Shown: positions 40,547-50,424, numbered from the stretch's first letter. The stretch: 53,685 bases of DNA from Providencia alcalifaciens DSM 30120 (GCF_000173415.1 NZ_ABXW01000005.1:1-53685); one strand, 5' to 3'. The notes: a model not told the origin generated them from the sequence alone. A program made the numbers and translations.

Positions 40547-41191
40547 TTATTTATATGATAAGTTTGTTACCTTTACTACATCATTGTTTTCATTATAGAA
40601 ATGAATAAAAAAATCACAACGGTTTGAATTTCCACATATATTATTTATTTCAAGTTTATCATTAGGGGAAATGCTAAATATTTTTTCATTTTCAGTAGTT
40701 TTTTTCTTCGAGATTGAGATGGTAAATACATGTTTAGATTCATTAAATAAAAAGTATTTATTATTTTCTTTTACTATATTAATTAATTTAAAATCATTCT
40801 CTTTTAACTCGGCATGACGAAAAATCAATTTAAAATGACTTCTTATAGCTAAAGATATGGATGATATATTGTCATCAAATTCTGATTTCGGTATTGCTAT
40901 AATTGTTAAGTTTATGATTTTATCAGTGTGATAGTTTAATTTATTAGTTGGGATAATGGTTATATTTCTACTATTATCCTTTGAGATCAAAAACAAAGGT
41001 GGAGAAATAATAAAATTATCATCATCAATAACACTCTTTATCAAATATTCGTTTTCATTATCATTAATAATTTTAATATTAGTATGATTATCATTTTGAT
41101 CTATATTAAATCTAGTTCCAACAATAGTGATCCCACTAAATGCAGGATTCAAAAATAAAATAAAAAACATTACTATAACTTTATTAATCAT
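40547..41191 (-). CDS. Second fimbrial periplasmic chaperone, operon 1
   Basis: About 214 residues from the ATG at 41191, whose ATGATTAA overlaps the stop of the preceding pilin by 8 bp; the frame is open to 41203. A signal peptide ends near residue 19. A PapD-like fold is indicated by the N-terminal TRFNI strand, ISPPLFLI and a C-terminal domain. It would cap pilins in the periplasm. It is a second chaperone besides 44729-45418, more divergent and extremely AT-rich. It may serve the adhesin or minor pilins specifically. Confidence 0.8.
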   Translation of the reverse strand: MINKVIVMFFILFLNPAFSGITIVGTRFNIDQNDNHTNIKIINDNENEYLIKSVIDDDNFIISPPLFLISKDNSRNITIIPTNKLNYHTDKIINLTIIAIPKSEFDDNISSISLAIRSHFKLIFRHAELKENDFKLINIVKENNKYFLFNESKHVFTISISKKKTTENEKIFSISPNDKLEINNICGNSNRCDFFIHFYNENNDVVKVTNLSYK

Positions 41192-41702
41192 AAAATATCT
41201 CAAAGTCTACAATACTTGTTATTTTTCCTGGAGATGAATTTTGGCTAGTTTTAATGTAATAAGCAAAAAAATGGAATATATTATTATTTTCATTATGACT
41301 TATATTAAGTGATGTCTTATTGTTTTTAATGTCAATATTTTTTTTATTGAAATCATATAGCCCTATAGAAATTGATTTCGCTCCTTCATTTGTATTATTA
41401 TTATTTTTTAGCAAGTTGCTCATTACTAAATCACTTTCTCCTGTAAATTTAATATATGCAGTAGAGATATTTGTAGGACAATCTTCTAGACTTATTGTAA
41501 AAGGAGTTTCTCCAAATGGAACTCCAATTTTTTTATCTCTTAAATCGTTTGTTCCTAATGTAATTGTTAAATTTGATAAACTTTTTGAAATTGTGCAACT
41601 TTTCTCAATAACATTCGCATTAATATTAATAGTGATTCGATCACTCATACTTAACCTTGGAAATATTAATAATGTAAAAAAAAACAAGACTATTTTATTC
41701 AT
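41184..41702 (-). CDS. Minor fimbrial subunit, operon 1 (distal)
   Basis: About 172 residues from the ATG at 41702, where ATGAATAA overlaps the previous stop by 8 bp; the ORF itself is open to 41750. A signal peptide ends near residue 20 (RLSMSD). Pilin features are the cysteine pair (SC at the N-terminal strand, DC further on) and the GVPFGETPFTISLEDC pattern. The last strand ends in IFYD, the usual penultimate aromatic. Very Asn/Ile/Lys-rich, reflecting high AT content. Confidence 0.8.
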   Translation of the reverse strand: MNKIVLFFFTLLIFPRLSMSDRITININANVIEKSCTISKSLSNLTITLGTNDLRDKKIGVPFGETPFTISLEDCPTNISTAYIKFTGESDLVMSNLLKNNNNTNEGAKSISIGLYDFNKKNIDIKNNKTSLNISHNENNNIFHFFAYYIKTSQNSSPGKITSIVDFEIFYD

Positions 41703-42222
41703 AATAGATATCCAGATAGAGTAGTGAAGATGCATCACCTGAACTAACATTTTGGTTTGTTGATATATATCTTAAATAGAATGTAAAATCATAACTCGTT
41801 GTAGTAATAGTTTCATTCAAAAATTTTTTTGAATTTAATTTGATTCTATCTTTATTTTTATTTAGTATTTCTATTGCGAGCCCTGTAGCTACCCCATCTA
41901 TAGAGCTACCTGATTTTCCTATAATCTTTAATAATGTGGTATCATTTGCATCTGCTTCCCCTGAAAATTGATACATCATATTATTTACATTACCACTACA
42001 ATTTTCTAAATGTATTGAAACTGATTTTTCAGGACTAACATCACCTATATTATTAAAATCGCCTGGATTTAAATCTTGAAAATTAACATTTTTAATTAAA
42101 TCATTACTGGAAATATTACAACTTTGTCCTAATATAGCTCCGTTAATATTTAATGTTACATCTGCAGAATATGCAGAAAAACAAAAAAAGCAAAGTATGA
42201 ATAAAATAAATTTATTTTTCAT
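41695..42222 (-). CDS. Minor fimbrial subunit, operon 1 (proximal)
   Basis: 175 residues. A signal peptide ends near residue 19 (FSAYSA). N-terminal VTLNINGAILGQSC, a second cysteine in HLENCSG and the C-terminal LYLDIYYE strand are characteristic of FimA/MrpB-like pilins incorporated by donor-strand exchange. It lies 13 bp after the usher, and its end overlaps the next pilin by 8 bp. Confidence 0.82.
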   Translation of the reverse strand: MKNKFILFILCFFCFSAYSADVTLNINGAILGQSCNISSNDLIKNVNFQDLNPGDFNNIGDVSPEKSVSIHLENCSGNVNNMMYQFSGEADANDTTLLKIIGKSGSSIDGVATGLAIEILNKNKDRIKLNSKKFLNETITTTSYDFTFYLRYISTNQNVSSGDASSLLYLDIYYE

Positions 42223-42235
42223 TCTGAGTATTCCA

Positions 42236-44708
42236 TTATTTGCAAATGACGCTTTCTTTATTAATGTTATTCATCGCATTATTCTTATTATAATTAATAG
42301 TAAATTGACAACTGGTACTCTTATCTATTTTAACGGTATAGCTTGAGTTTGATTTAACGCCAGTTAAATAAACTGTACTATCATCATTTACTATTGATGT
42401 CATTTTATCATCATTATTTATAACAAGAGTTCCAAACTTTATTTTTTTTCCTTGATAGTTAAGTGATACTAAAAAGTTATATCCTTTACGTACATCAAAA
42501 ACAACTTTACTTACAGCACCTCTAGTTGGTGCTACTTTCATCACTTTTCCATCTATATCGTAACCCATACCAAATGTTTCAGGGAAAAGCCCGACATCAT
42601 TATAGTGGTATGCGGTAGCGTAAGGAATAAGAGCATATCCGTTATCACCAATAGTGATATTTTCTCCGGATTTATCAATCCTAGCGCCACTTGCTCCTAT
42701 TGCTTTTACTAATATTGCGGTATCATTTGCTTCTCTTGCAAATATAATTCCATCTTGATGAGCAAGTATAGAACCAGTAACTCCATAATCAAATTCTTTT
42801 GTAGTGCTAGAATAAGATGTACCCGTACTAAATTCGGCAATATTTGCTTTATAACGTAAATTTAAATTTGATTTATTCTCACTATTATTACTCACAGTTT
42901 GATAAAAATTGTAATTTAATTTATTGTCTAAAGCTGATCCATATAAACTAGTCAAATTATTATATTTAGATTTGTTATAGTTTGTGCTATTGGTTAAATA
43001 TACTGTATTTTTATCTATTGCATTAGATAATGGAACTGATATTGATAAATATAAAATATCTTCAGTGTTGTTTATATAGGTATTTTTATTATAACTAGTA
43101 GATATAATTATATTGTTAAACTCTGGAAGTGTTTTATTCCATCCAGCTTGGATGTTTTTAGACTTATAATCGCTATTCCAATATGAATTTACATTACCCC
43201 ATAAATATAGTTGACCATAATCACCTAGATTTTGAGATAAATTCAATTGAAAGCTATTCTTTTTTCTTTCATTATAATTAAATAGTTCATCGCTGAAACT
43301 ATTTTTATAGTTATTCCTATAGCTTGCTTCAGTAAATGTATAATAATTAGATGTCGAATATCGGTAGCCTGTTAATTGAATATTAGTTCCTGAGTCACTG
43401 AATGATTTTGCGTATAAAATTCGATATGAGCCACCAGTATAACTTTTGTCATATATTTTAGCTTGCGCTTGCATAGCATCAATTGATAATGCACCAAGTT
43501 TTCCCATATCCGTTCCTAAACCTAATCCAGCAGAAAAGTAATCATCAGCAATTTGATAACCGGTATAGATTGTACTATCTAAAGGCAATCCTAAGCCTAG
43601 TGTACCTTGAGAAAATTTATTTCTTTTGGCTGACGTAATATCTAATTGTCCTAAACTCACAGAATAATTAAAACTATCTTTACGTAATAAGTTTGGTAAC
43701 GAAGAATAAGGAACGTTATATTTTACGATAGCTCCATCGGCTGCGGTTAATTCGACTTCATAATCACCACTTGTTCCTACTGAATTTAAATTATCAATAT
43801 TATAAGGACCAGGGTTGATGTATTCCTGATATAATATATTGCCATTCTGTCTAATAGTGAGCTTAGATCTTGAGTCTACAATACCTTTAATCGTTGGACT
43901 ATATCCTCTTTCACTATCAGGTAGCATCTCATTAGCTGTAGCGAGCGTAATGCCTGTATATGAAACTGAATCAAATAGCATTGAGCCTAAAACACTCTGA
44001 CCAACAATGAGATTACTTTTTATTGAATTTATATTTCTTGATATTGAGGAGTTATTAGATTTCCAGTCATCATATGTACGAGAGCCAACTTTATTTTTGT
44101 TATAATATAAATTTGATTGTATCCGCCATGACCCTAGATTTAATCTATTATTTAAATTTAAAAAAAGTGATGAATAATCATCCATATTTTTATTTTTAGA
44201 AAATGAGCCATTTAAATTATAATTCATCATAAACATTGGGATGCCATCATCCCAATCAGATTCATCAGCTAATGTTGATCTAATAGATTTAAGATAAATT
44301 TGAGGTATTGATAAAGTTAATGTTAATTTAGATAAATCAACATCATAACTAAAATTATTTATATACTTACTTATATCTATGCATTCATTATCTGGCAATG
44401 ATTTTAATTTATTTAATACATCCTTATTAAAAGGAATGGCATTAATAATTTCTGTAGTAAAACATGGCGTAACTTTCTTGTTTTTTTCTTCTATAAATAC
44501 AATGTTAATATTTTTAATGAAATTATCATTTATATTAACATTTAAAAAATATTTACCCGGAGTAACATTATTACCTGCCGATAAATACGATAAATCTTGG
44601 ATTGAATCGACATCAGAACCTAAAAATAATGGATTGAAATAATCTTGCGCATATGAATTATTGACATTAGCTAAAAATAATAAAAAAATATTTTTTTATT
44701 TGGCACAT
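42236..44708 (-). CDS. Outer-membrane fimbrial usher, operon 1, frameshifted in the signal peptide
   Basis: A full-length usher of about 823 residues can be read if one base is removed. The ATG at 44708 has GGAAA six bases upstream and reads MCQIKKYF, but A7 and T7 tracts (44682-44697) throw it out of frame. The other frame continues as FLLFLANVNNSYA, then the mature QDYFNPLFLG with the typical N-terminal domain (DLSYLSAGNNVTPGKY). The uninterrupted part from a TTG at 44398 covers the plug and beta-barrel (GITLATANEMLPDSERGYSP) and the C-terminal domains ending VICK. It secretes and assembles pilins across the outer membrane. It is either a phase-variable tract, a recent knock-out, or a homopolymer sequencing error. 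Confidence 0.85.
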
Positions 44709-44728
44709 AGATATATTTCCAAATTTAA

Positions 44729-45418
44729 TTAAAAAACACATTCTTTGCTTTTTATTTGAACGCCATAGTCATTAATAAAATTGAAATTTAGAATTTTACT
44801 TTTGTTATTATTTGTTAAATCTAAATAAATATCTGACTTAGGTGGTATCGTTTCGGCTTTAGATATTTCATTTCCACTAATATATAATGAGCTTAAATTC
44901 ATATAAAAAGCCGTAGGGTTTTCAATCTTTAACTTGTTCTTTTCATAAGAACATTTTAATTTTTCATAAGAGTTAAATGAGCTCTCGGTAATTGAACTAG
45001 GTCTAATAAATAATTTTATTTTTGTTGTTGTAGAAATTAATAATGCATTATCTAACTTCTGTTCTTCTTCTGTCAACGAAGGTATAACTTTTGAATTTAG
45101 GAAAAATATTTTTTCTCTATCATTAGGTAATTTATTTTTATCTCCACTATAGACTATGTTTAATAAACTATCTGAATTAGGTTTTATAACAAATAATGGA
45201 GGAGTGACAATAAAATCAGACACCTTATTTCCATTTTCATCTGACACCCACGATTGGATAAGATAACTTCCATCTTTATCACTATTATATAATTTTAATG
45301 ATATTTGATTTTTATCCGAAGGATAGATTAATCGGGTTGCACTTAAGGATACTCCTCCCGCATATACATATTGAGTGAAAAATAAAAGACAAAAAAATAA
45401 ATATGTTTTTTTTAACAT
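44729..45418 (-). CDS. Fimbrial periplasmic chaperone, operon 1
   Basis: 229 residues. A signal peptide ends near residue 20 (QYVYAGG). The PapD-like chaperone has the SATRLIYP strand (conserved Arg), VTPPLFVIKP, and a beta-strand region that would complement pilins. It lies between the major pilin and the usher, the standard order, with 20 bp to the usher ATG at 44708. Confidence 0.9.
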   Translation of the reverse strand: MLKKTYLFFCLLFFTQYVYAGGVSLSATRLIYPSDKNQISLKLYNSDKDGSYLIQSWVSDENGNKVSDFIVTPPLFVIKPNSDSLLNIVYSGDKNKLPNDREKIFFLNSKVIPSLTEEEQKLDNALLISTTTKIKLFIRPSSITESSFNSYEKLKCSYEKNKLKIENPTAFYMNLSSLYISGNEISKAETIPPKSDIYLDLTNNNKSKILNFNFINDYGVQIKSKECVF

Positions 45419-45482
45419 AAAAACTCCATGACTGATGATTAACCATTATGATTAATCATCAGTTTATTGCATTTAAATAAAA

Positions 45483-46040
45483 TTAATTGTATGTCAACGT
45501 GAAATTAGCAACAGATTGAACTTTACCAGCTGTAACTGCGGCTGCTGTTGATTTATAATCTACAGATAATGGAATAGTCGTTGTTTCAGCTAAATTGACT
45601 TTAGAACTTAATGCACCAATGTCTAATGCACTACCATCTGGGTTGAATAATTGTAGCGCAACATTTTTAGCTGAACCTACACCCGCAGTATTAGCTAATA
45701 AACCAGGTTTACCTTCTACTGTTTGTCCATTAAATGTAACTTGAACTGATTTACGAACGTCTGTATCACATTCAAGTAAATTGATATTAAATGGTTTACT
45801 TGCGTTTGCTAATTGGTCGGCAGCTGTAAATACTGTAGACTTAACAGTATCTAATGTAACAATTTTATCAGTATCTGCACTGGAAACTGCACATGGTCCC
45901 GATGTTACTTCCCCATTAAATGTAATATTACCACCATTAACTACTTGCGCAGGAAGCGGCTCATTTTCTGCAAATGCAGCACTACAAACAATAGAGGAAA
46001 TAACAACAGACAACATAGCAATTTTTTTATTAATATTCAT
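45483..46040 (-). CDS. Major fimbrial subunit, operon 1
   Basis: 185 residues. A signal peptide ends at AAFA near residue 24. The mature FimA/MrpA-type pilin has GNITFNGEVTSGPC, the second cysteine in NLLEC, and the terminal strand ANFTLTYN with penultimate tyrosine. First structural gene after the small XRE regulator (90-bp gap). About 64 bp separate it from the chaperone gene. Composition is less AT-rich (23 G+C of 60 in 45661-45720) than the usher. Confidence 0.92.
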   Translation of the reverse strand: MNINKKIAMLSVVISSIVCSAAFAENEPLPAQVVNGGNITFNGEVTSGPCAVSSADTDKIVTLDTVKSTVFTAADQLANASKPFNINLLECDTDVRKSVQVTFNGQTVEGKPGLLANTAGVGSAKNVALQLFNPDGSALDIGALSSKVNLAETTTIPLSVDYKSTAAAVTAGKVQSVANFTLTYN

Positions 46041-46130
46041 ATATACTCCAAATTAATATATTTATTTAAAATAAAAAATAATTATTCATACAGAGCAACC
46101 GTATTCATAAAAAAATATTATTAAATAATA

Positions 46131-46394
46131 TTAAATATCTTGAGGTTTTCCTGTGCTTTTAATTATTTCATTGGTAAAGCATTCCCAATTTAAACCAAAA
46201 ACATTCAGATATTGATTAATACGTCCTATAGTTAACATCGTCTTTCCATTTTCATATCTAGATACTTGCTGTTGGCTTATTTTCAGTAATACTGCCAATT
46301 CTCCTTCGGTAATGCCATTCTGCTTTCTTATCCTCCTTAAAAATGAGGATGCAACATCATTTAACATTTCATCTGTAAAGTTCATTTTTATCAC
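46131..46394 (-). CDS. MrpJ-like XRE regulator, operon 1
   Basis: 87 residues, a single helix-turn-helix of the Cro/C1 (XRE) type at about residues 27-50 with the recognition segment ISQQQVSRYENG. This signature is shared with Proteus MrpJ, a fimbria-encoded repressor of motility and regulator of fimbrial genes. Here it precedes rather than ends the operon. It may coordinate fimbriation with flagella. A second copy type is at 48827-49165. Confidence 0.85.
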   Translation of the reverse strand: MIKMNFTDEMLNDVASSFLRRIRKQNGITEGELAVLLKISQQQVSRYENGKTMLTIGRINQYLNVFGLNWECFTNEIIKSTGKPQDI

Positions 46395-47040
46395 CAGAAT
46401 CTCTAATGTTAATTAATATAATTCAAAAAATAATTAAATAGATTATTCATATTAGGTAAGTAAAACTAATTTAATTTATTCTATTGGGTTTAACAAACAT
46501 CAACTATTTCTCAAATACACTTATATTGAGTATGTTGATTTCTTTTTCAGCATATCTCCGTTAATTCACTTACTTTTTTACAGTAATAAAAAATTACATT
46601 GACATAAAATGAAATAATTAATAACACAAAAAGTTTGAGTGTTAACAAAATATCTACATTTTATTGAGCAATAAAAAATATCAGTGTTATTTCTTCTCAA
46701 TCTCTTCGTAATATCAAATGATAACGTTAACATTATCGCGTAATACGAGTAAAAATAAAATAAACCACGTGACTATAGTCATGTTTATCATATTGAAAAA
46801 TAAGAAAAATATACATTTAACTTACGGTAATTAACTTGTTCATACACTTCCAATTGTAAAAATTACAATAATAATAAAAAATTATCGTATTATGTTAAAT
46901 AACCACCTAATATCTATAATTATTCTAATTTTTTAATTTGCATTGATTTACAGTTACTCATTGAAAAATAAACATACCTACAGATTCAGTCATGTATTCA
47001 ATTGGTAATATAGGGTATTTATCTCGGAGAATATTCATGG
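46395..47040. promoter_or_regulatory. AT-rich region upstream of fimbrial operon 1
   Basis: About 650 bp, extremely AT-rich, no gene. The operon 1 promoter should lie here. I looked for a pair of inverted repeats of an invertible promoter, as in the Proteus mrp operon, and found none I could support; no recombinase gene is present either. AT content makes silencing by H-NS likely. Confidence 0.4.
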
Positions 47041-47059
47041 TCAAAGTGGATGTAAGGTG

Positions 47060-47562
47060 TCCTGAACCCCGTTAAGCTTGCGGTTCAGAGTTATAACAAA
47101 AGCGCTTATCGCTTCGAAGCAGACTTACTTAACAAGATTGTTGCTTACAGCGTGAGTAACAAAGATATCAACTATCTGCTGGTAGGTACGTTGGAACAGT
47201 TAGGCTACCAGTAAGAAACGGTGCTTTATCGCAACATATACCTCATATGCTTGTCTTGGGCATACGCACTGCACACGGGGGAGAGTACCGAATAAACTGA
47301 GCACCACATCTCCTAACGTTATCGCAGCACTGCTGCTAGAAATACTGATTTTTTATATCGCATGGTGTCAGATTAGATTAAAGCGAGGACACTGGGTAAC
47401 CACACCATTGCACTGGATATGGATGACTTAATCGCCAATGGTAAAGCTAAGATTGATGGTGATCGGGAAATTCTTAAGCAGATTGCCGGAACTCTGGATA
47501 CCAATATTAAAAATGACATGAATTTAGTACTGCCACTGCAAAAAGAAAATCAGGTTTGGTAA
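47060..47562 (+). pseudogene. Decayed alkylsulfatase gene
   Basis: Two separate fragments survive. The first, ending at TAA 47212-47214, reads SYNKSAYRFEADLLNKIVAYS, then LEQLGYQ, matching the dimerisation region of linear alkylsulfatases (YjcS/SdsA type). A further trace, YRNIYL, follows out of frame. The second, ending TAA 47560-47562, reads LDMDDLIANGKAKIDGD and EILKQIAGTLD, matching the C-terminal SCP2-like domain. The metallo-beta-lactamase domain is gone, and stops and shifts separate the pieces. A functional enzyme is impossible. Confidence 0.7.
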
Positions 47563-47755
47563 ACAGATAAGATTAACGTAATAGTATATCGAGGGTGGTC
47601 TGGGCCACCCGTAATTTTTACATCTATCTATTGAATCCACAGTCAGAAGCAGATACAGCAAATGATTCACTAATGGCGGATAACTGTGAAAGGTGCAGTT
47701 AAAATCGCTTTGTATTCGTGGTTCATAACAGATTTTAGTTGCGGAGATTTTTTAG

Positions 47756-48118
47756 CTAAAAATCAGTCTTAGAAAAACCAGTCATATCATCCAATTCCAT
47801 TTCGCGACCTAATGCCGTCATGGGATGGACAATTATCAGACCTCGTACAGATTTCTTCAGTTTGCCAAGATCAGCTTGTTCTTTCTTAGTGATAGCACGC
47901 TTGAATGGCATATCCATCAACTTTTGCGCTTCTTTGCTGAGCTTCTTACTACGTTTTTCCTTCTGGTGAGCAATTTCGGCTTCCAGTGTCGCTTTTTCTT
48001 TTTCAAGTTCAGCGTACTTTTCAGCTTGTGTCGACAGTTGCAGACTTGCCATCTGGTGACGAATAAGATCTAAGCGGTCGCTCAGAAGTTTGATCTGTGT
48101 TTTTTCGATTTCTTTCAT
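47756..48118 (-). CDS. yibL: Ribosome-associated protein YibL
   Basis: 120 residues, exactly the E. coli length and about three-quarters alike. A long charged coiled coil (about residues 8-65) is followed by the conserved [11 protein letters not shown] and [11 protein letters not shown] end. It is found associated with ribosomes; function otherwise unknown. Intact and of core-genome composition, yet embedded between fimbrial clusters. It may mark old chromosomal backbone between insertions. Confidence 0.93.
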   Translation of the reverse strand: MKEIEKTQIKLLSDRLDLIRHQMASLQLSTQAEKYAELEKEKATLEAEIAHQKEKRSKKLSKEAQKLMDMPFKRAITKKEQADLGKLKKSVRGLIIVHPMTALGREMELDDMTGFSKTDF

Positions 48119-48826
48119 TATTAATTAACCATGAATAAATTTCTTGTCAGCAAGTATACACCATTCTGTCTGGGAGGGTGAAAGGGATACAATGTGTCTC
48201 TATCTCTGACTCACATGGGGGTGACCACATGAAAATTGGATGTCGTAAGGTGAATCGTGGCATTGTCAGCATGCGCGGTGGGATGCTATTTATCATTTTT
48301 TTTTAGCCCATTAGACCGACACGCTTTGTTTTTAAATCAATAAAACAATCCCTTCTTTTGCTTATCTAGATTATTTTGCGTAAATCATACCCATAAAATG
48401 GGTTTTTTATATCCTGTTGATTATTAGTTATTTTATTGGGATTTTGCTTGTTTTTAACACTTCCGATTACTCCATATGTGGGTTTTTTGAGTTGAAATTG
48501 CGATTTTTGTTACTATATGTGAGTAGTTGTTAAAAAGGATTAATTTTAGATGAATGTATTATTTTTATTTGAAAAATAGATTAAAAAACTAGTTAATTAA
48601 TGTCAGATATTTATTTTTAAAAATGAATCAGAGGATTAATTATATAATTAGCTGTTATGTAAGTGAAATAACCTAATTGTAAGAAATGTAAATATAATTA
48701 TTTCTATGAAGTGTTATGTTTCTATTATTTGATATTTAAAAATAGCACTCTTATAATTTTAATCATTCAGCGAGAAATTAAATATTTCAATTAAATTTTT
48801 ATTAATTTGAGATTTGAATTTTTATT
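48119..48826. other. AT-rich region upstream of the second XRE gene
   Basis: 708 bp without a convincing gene. The first 150 bp hold the yibL promoter side. From 48,320 on, composition is very AT-rich like the operon 1 upstream region. No repeats, integrase fragment or structured RNA were recognised. Confidence 0.4.
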
Positions 48827-49165
48827 ATGAATAAAAATAAATTAAGTGCTTCTAAATGTGAGGGGAGAGATAATTTATTATCTTTTTATTGTGGTTTAAT
48901 TATAAGGGAAATACGCAAAGAAAATGGTATTTCTGCACATGAGTTAGCAAAAAAGATAAATATCTCACAGCAGCAAATGTCACGTTATGAGCTTGGAATA
49001 ACTAAATTTAGTCTTGATATGTTATTTAATATTAGTGTGGCTCTTGATATACCTTTTGAGAGAATAATTAAATTCATCATCCTAGAATTACAGAAATCGC
49101 CTTCAGATGATGCGACTGAATTGAAAAACAAAATATCTGCGTCTGATACTGTTTATTTTTATTAA
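48827..49165 (+). CDS. MrpJ-like XRE regulator, cluster 2
   Basis: 112 residues. A Cro/C1-type helix-turn-helix with ISQQQMSRYELG (about residues 47-58) as recognition helix, the same signature as the 46131-46394 protein and as MrpJ. The start ATG has no strong ribosome site. It is followed 47 bp later by a fimA-type gene in the same direction, mirroring operon 1. It looks intact, so it may still act although its fimbrial genes are broken. Confidence 0.82.
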   Translation: MNKNKLSASKCEGRDNLLSFYCGLIIREIRKENGISAHELAKKINISQQQMSRYELGITKFSLDMLFNISVALDIPFERIIKFIILELQKSPSDDATELKNKISASDTVYFY

Positions 49166-49212
49166 TTTATTTTAATAAATTATTTTATCTATGTTTATTA
49201 CAGGAGGATAAT

Positions 49213-49746
49213 ATGAAAAAAACTATTCTATCAACACTCATTTTTAGTGAAATGGGTACATCAGCTATGGCCGTTGATGCTGGTAGTGGGACTGTGATTT
49301 TTTCTGGTTCTATTATTGAAGCACCATGCTCAATTGCCCCTGGTGAGGAAAATCAAGAAGTTCCATTGGGTTAAGTGTCGAATATGACATTAGATAATGG
49401 TGGCGAATCATCCGCGCAACCATTCCAGATTAAATTAGAAGGTTGTAATCTAAAAGGTGATAACCAAGTCGCAGTCACTTTCAAAGGAACAGACGCAGGA
49501 GAAAATACAGGCTATATACAAATTACGGGCGATACAAGCGGTGCTGCAGTAAAGATAATGAATGCATCAGGTTCTCATATTAAAATTAACTCTAGTGCCA
49601 AACAGAACTATGTTGAAGGAAGTAATACGTTGAGAATTCAAGCATCACTTATTGGCGTTCAGAAAGTTGATGCGCAGAGTAAAATTATTCCTGTAAAACC
49701 AGGGAAATTCCAAGCAATGACTAATTTTACGTTAGCATATAATTAA
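49213..49746 (+). pseudogene. Major fimbrial subunit of cluster 2, nonsense mutation
   Basis: 177 codons from an ATG behind a perfect AGGAGG. A signal peptide (MKKTILSTLIFSEM...SAMA) and mature FimA-type pilin follow, with GTVIFSGSIIEAPCSI, a second cysteine (KLEGC) and terminal NFTLAYN. Codon 54 is TAA (49372-49374) in EVPLG-stop-VSN, where relatives usually have glutamine (CAA), so a single C-to-T change explains the break. The rest of the frame is intact, so the lesion looks recent. Confidence 0.87.
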
Positions 49747-49881
49747 AAGTAGAAAATATTATTTCACCGCGAGTTAATGAAACTCGTGGTATATAGATTA
49801 AAACGATTATTATCAATTAATAGAAACTTTAGCTTTTTTCACTCTATATGATGGGGTATTTATTTTGGAGTTTGAATAATT

Positions 49882-50397
49882 ATGGTGTTTGATATTGAAA
49901 GAATAATAAAATGGTGTTTGTTTTTTAGCGTTCAATGTTTTTTTCTTTAGTCATTTTTGTATTGCAGAAACCTATACGTTAGCGATTAAAGTCAATGTGA
50001 TTGGAAGAACATGCGACGTGTATGGGGAAATGGACCCGGTCATCCTATTGAGGTTTCATTTGGCGAGATAAATGTGAGCGAGTTTACGAATGAAAGATAT
50101 ACCAAAAATATTGATTATTATTTTGATTGTGGCTCTCAATCGCCCAGTAATTCAAATTTTAAACTAAAATTTGAGAGTTCAAGTGCAGAATTTAATACTG
50201 ATTTAGTCAGAACATCTAATGTGAATTTAGGTCTGAAAATTCAAGCGGATAATAAAATGTTATCACCCGGAGAATATCGTAATTTCACGTACAATAAAAA
50301 ACCATTACTTACCGTTTCGCCTGTTTTAAATACAGCCAAGAAGATTGATTTGGGTTTGTTTACTTCAACGGGTGTGTTGAAAATTGAATATCAATAG
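49882..50397 (+). pseudogene. Minor fimbrial subunit of cluster 2, two frameshifts
   Basis: Three frames must be joined. The ATG at 49882 opens MVFDIERIIKWCLFFSVQCFF; one T too many in T7 (49938-49944) moves the reading to SHFCIAETYTLAIKVNVIGRTCDVYG; one G too few in GGGG near 50023 moves it to NGPGHPIEVSFGEINV through the C-terminal VLKIEYQ. Read together it is a typical minor pilin with two cysteines (GRTC, FDCGS). Either a pseudogene or two homopolymer sequencing errors. No chaperone or usher follows. Confidence 0.75.
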
Positions 50398-50424
50398 GTG
50401 GTTTTTTCATGACATCTAAAGTAA

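Noticed and set aside
46041-47040. Invertible promoter of the mrp type upstream of operon 1
   Set aside because: No supported pair of inverted repeats and no recombinase gene; AT-rich DNA gives many short chance dyads.
40540-48800. CRISPR array in the AT-rich accessory DNA
   Set aside because: No regularly spaced repeat units; only simple AT-rich sequence.
39084-49374. Alternative genetic code (TGA as Trp, TAA as Gln)
   Set aside because: Intact core genes use TAA and TGA as normal stops, and their proteins end at expected lengths.
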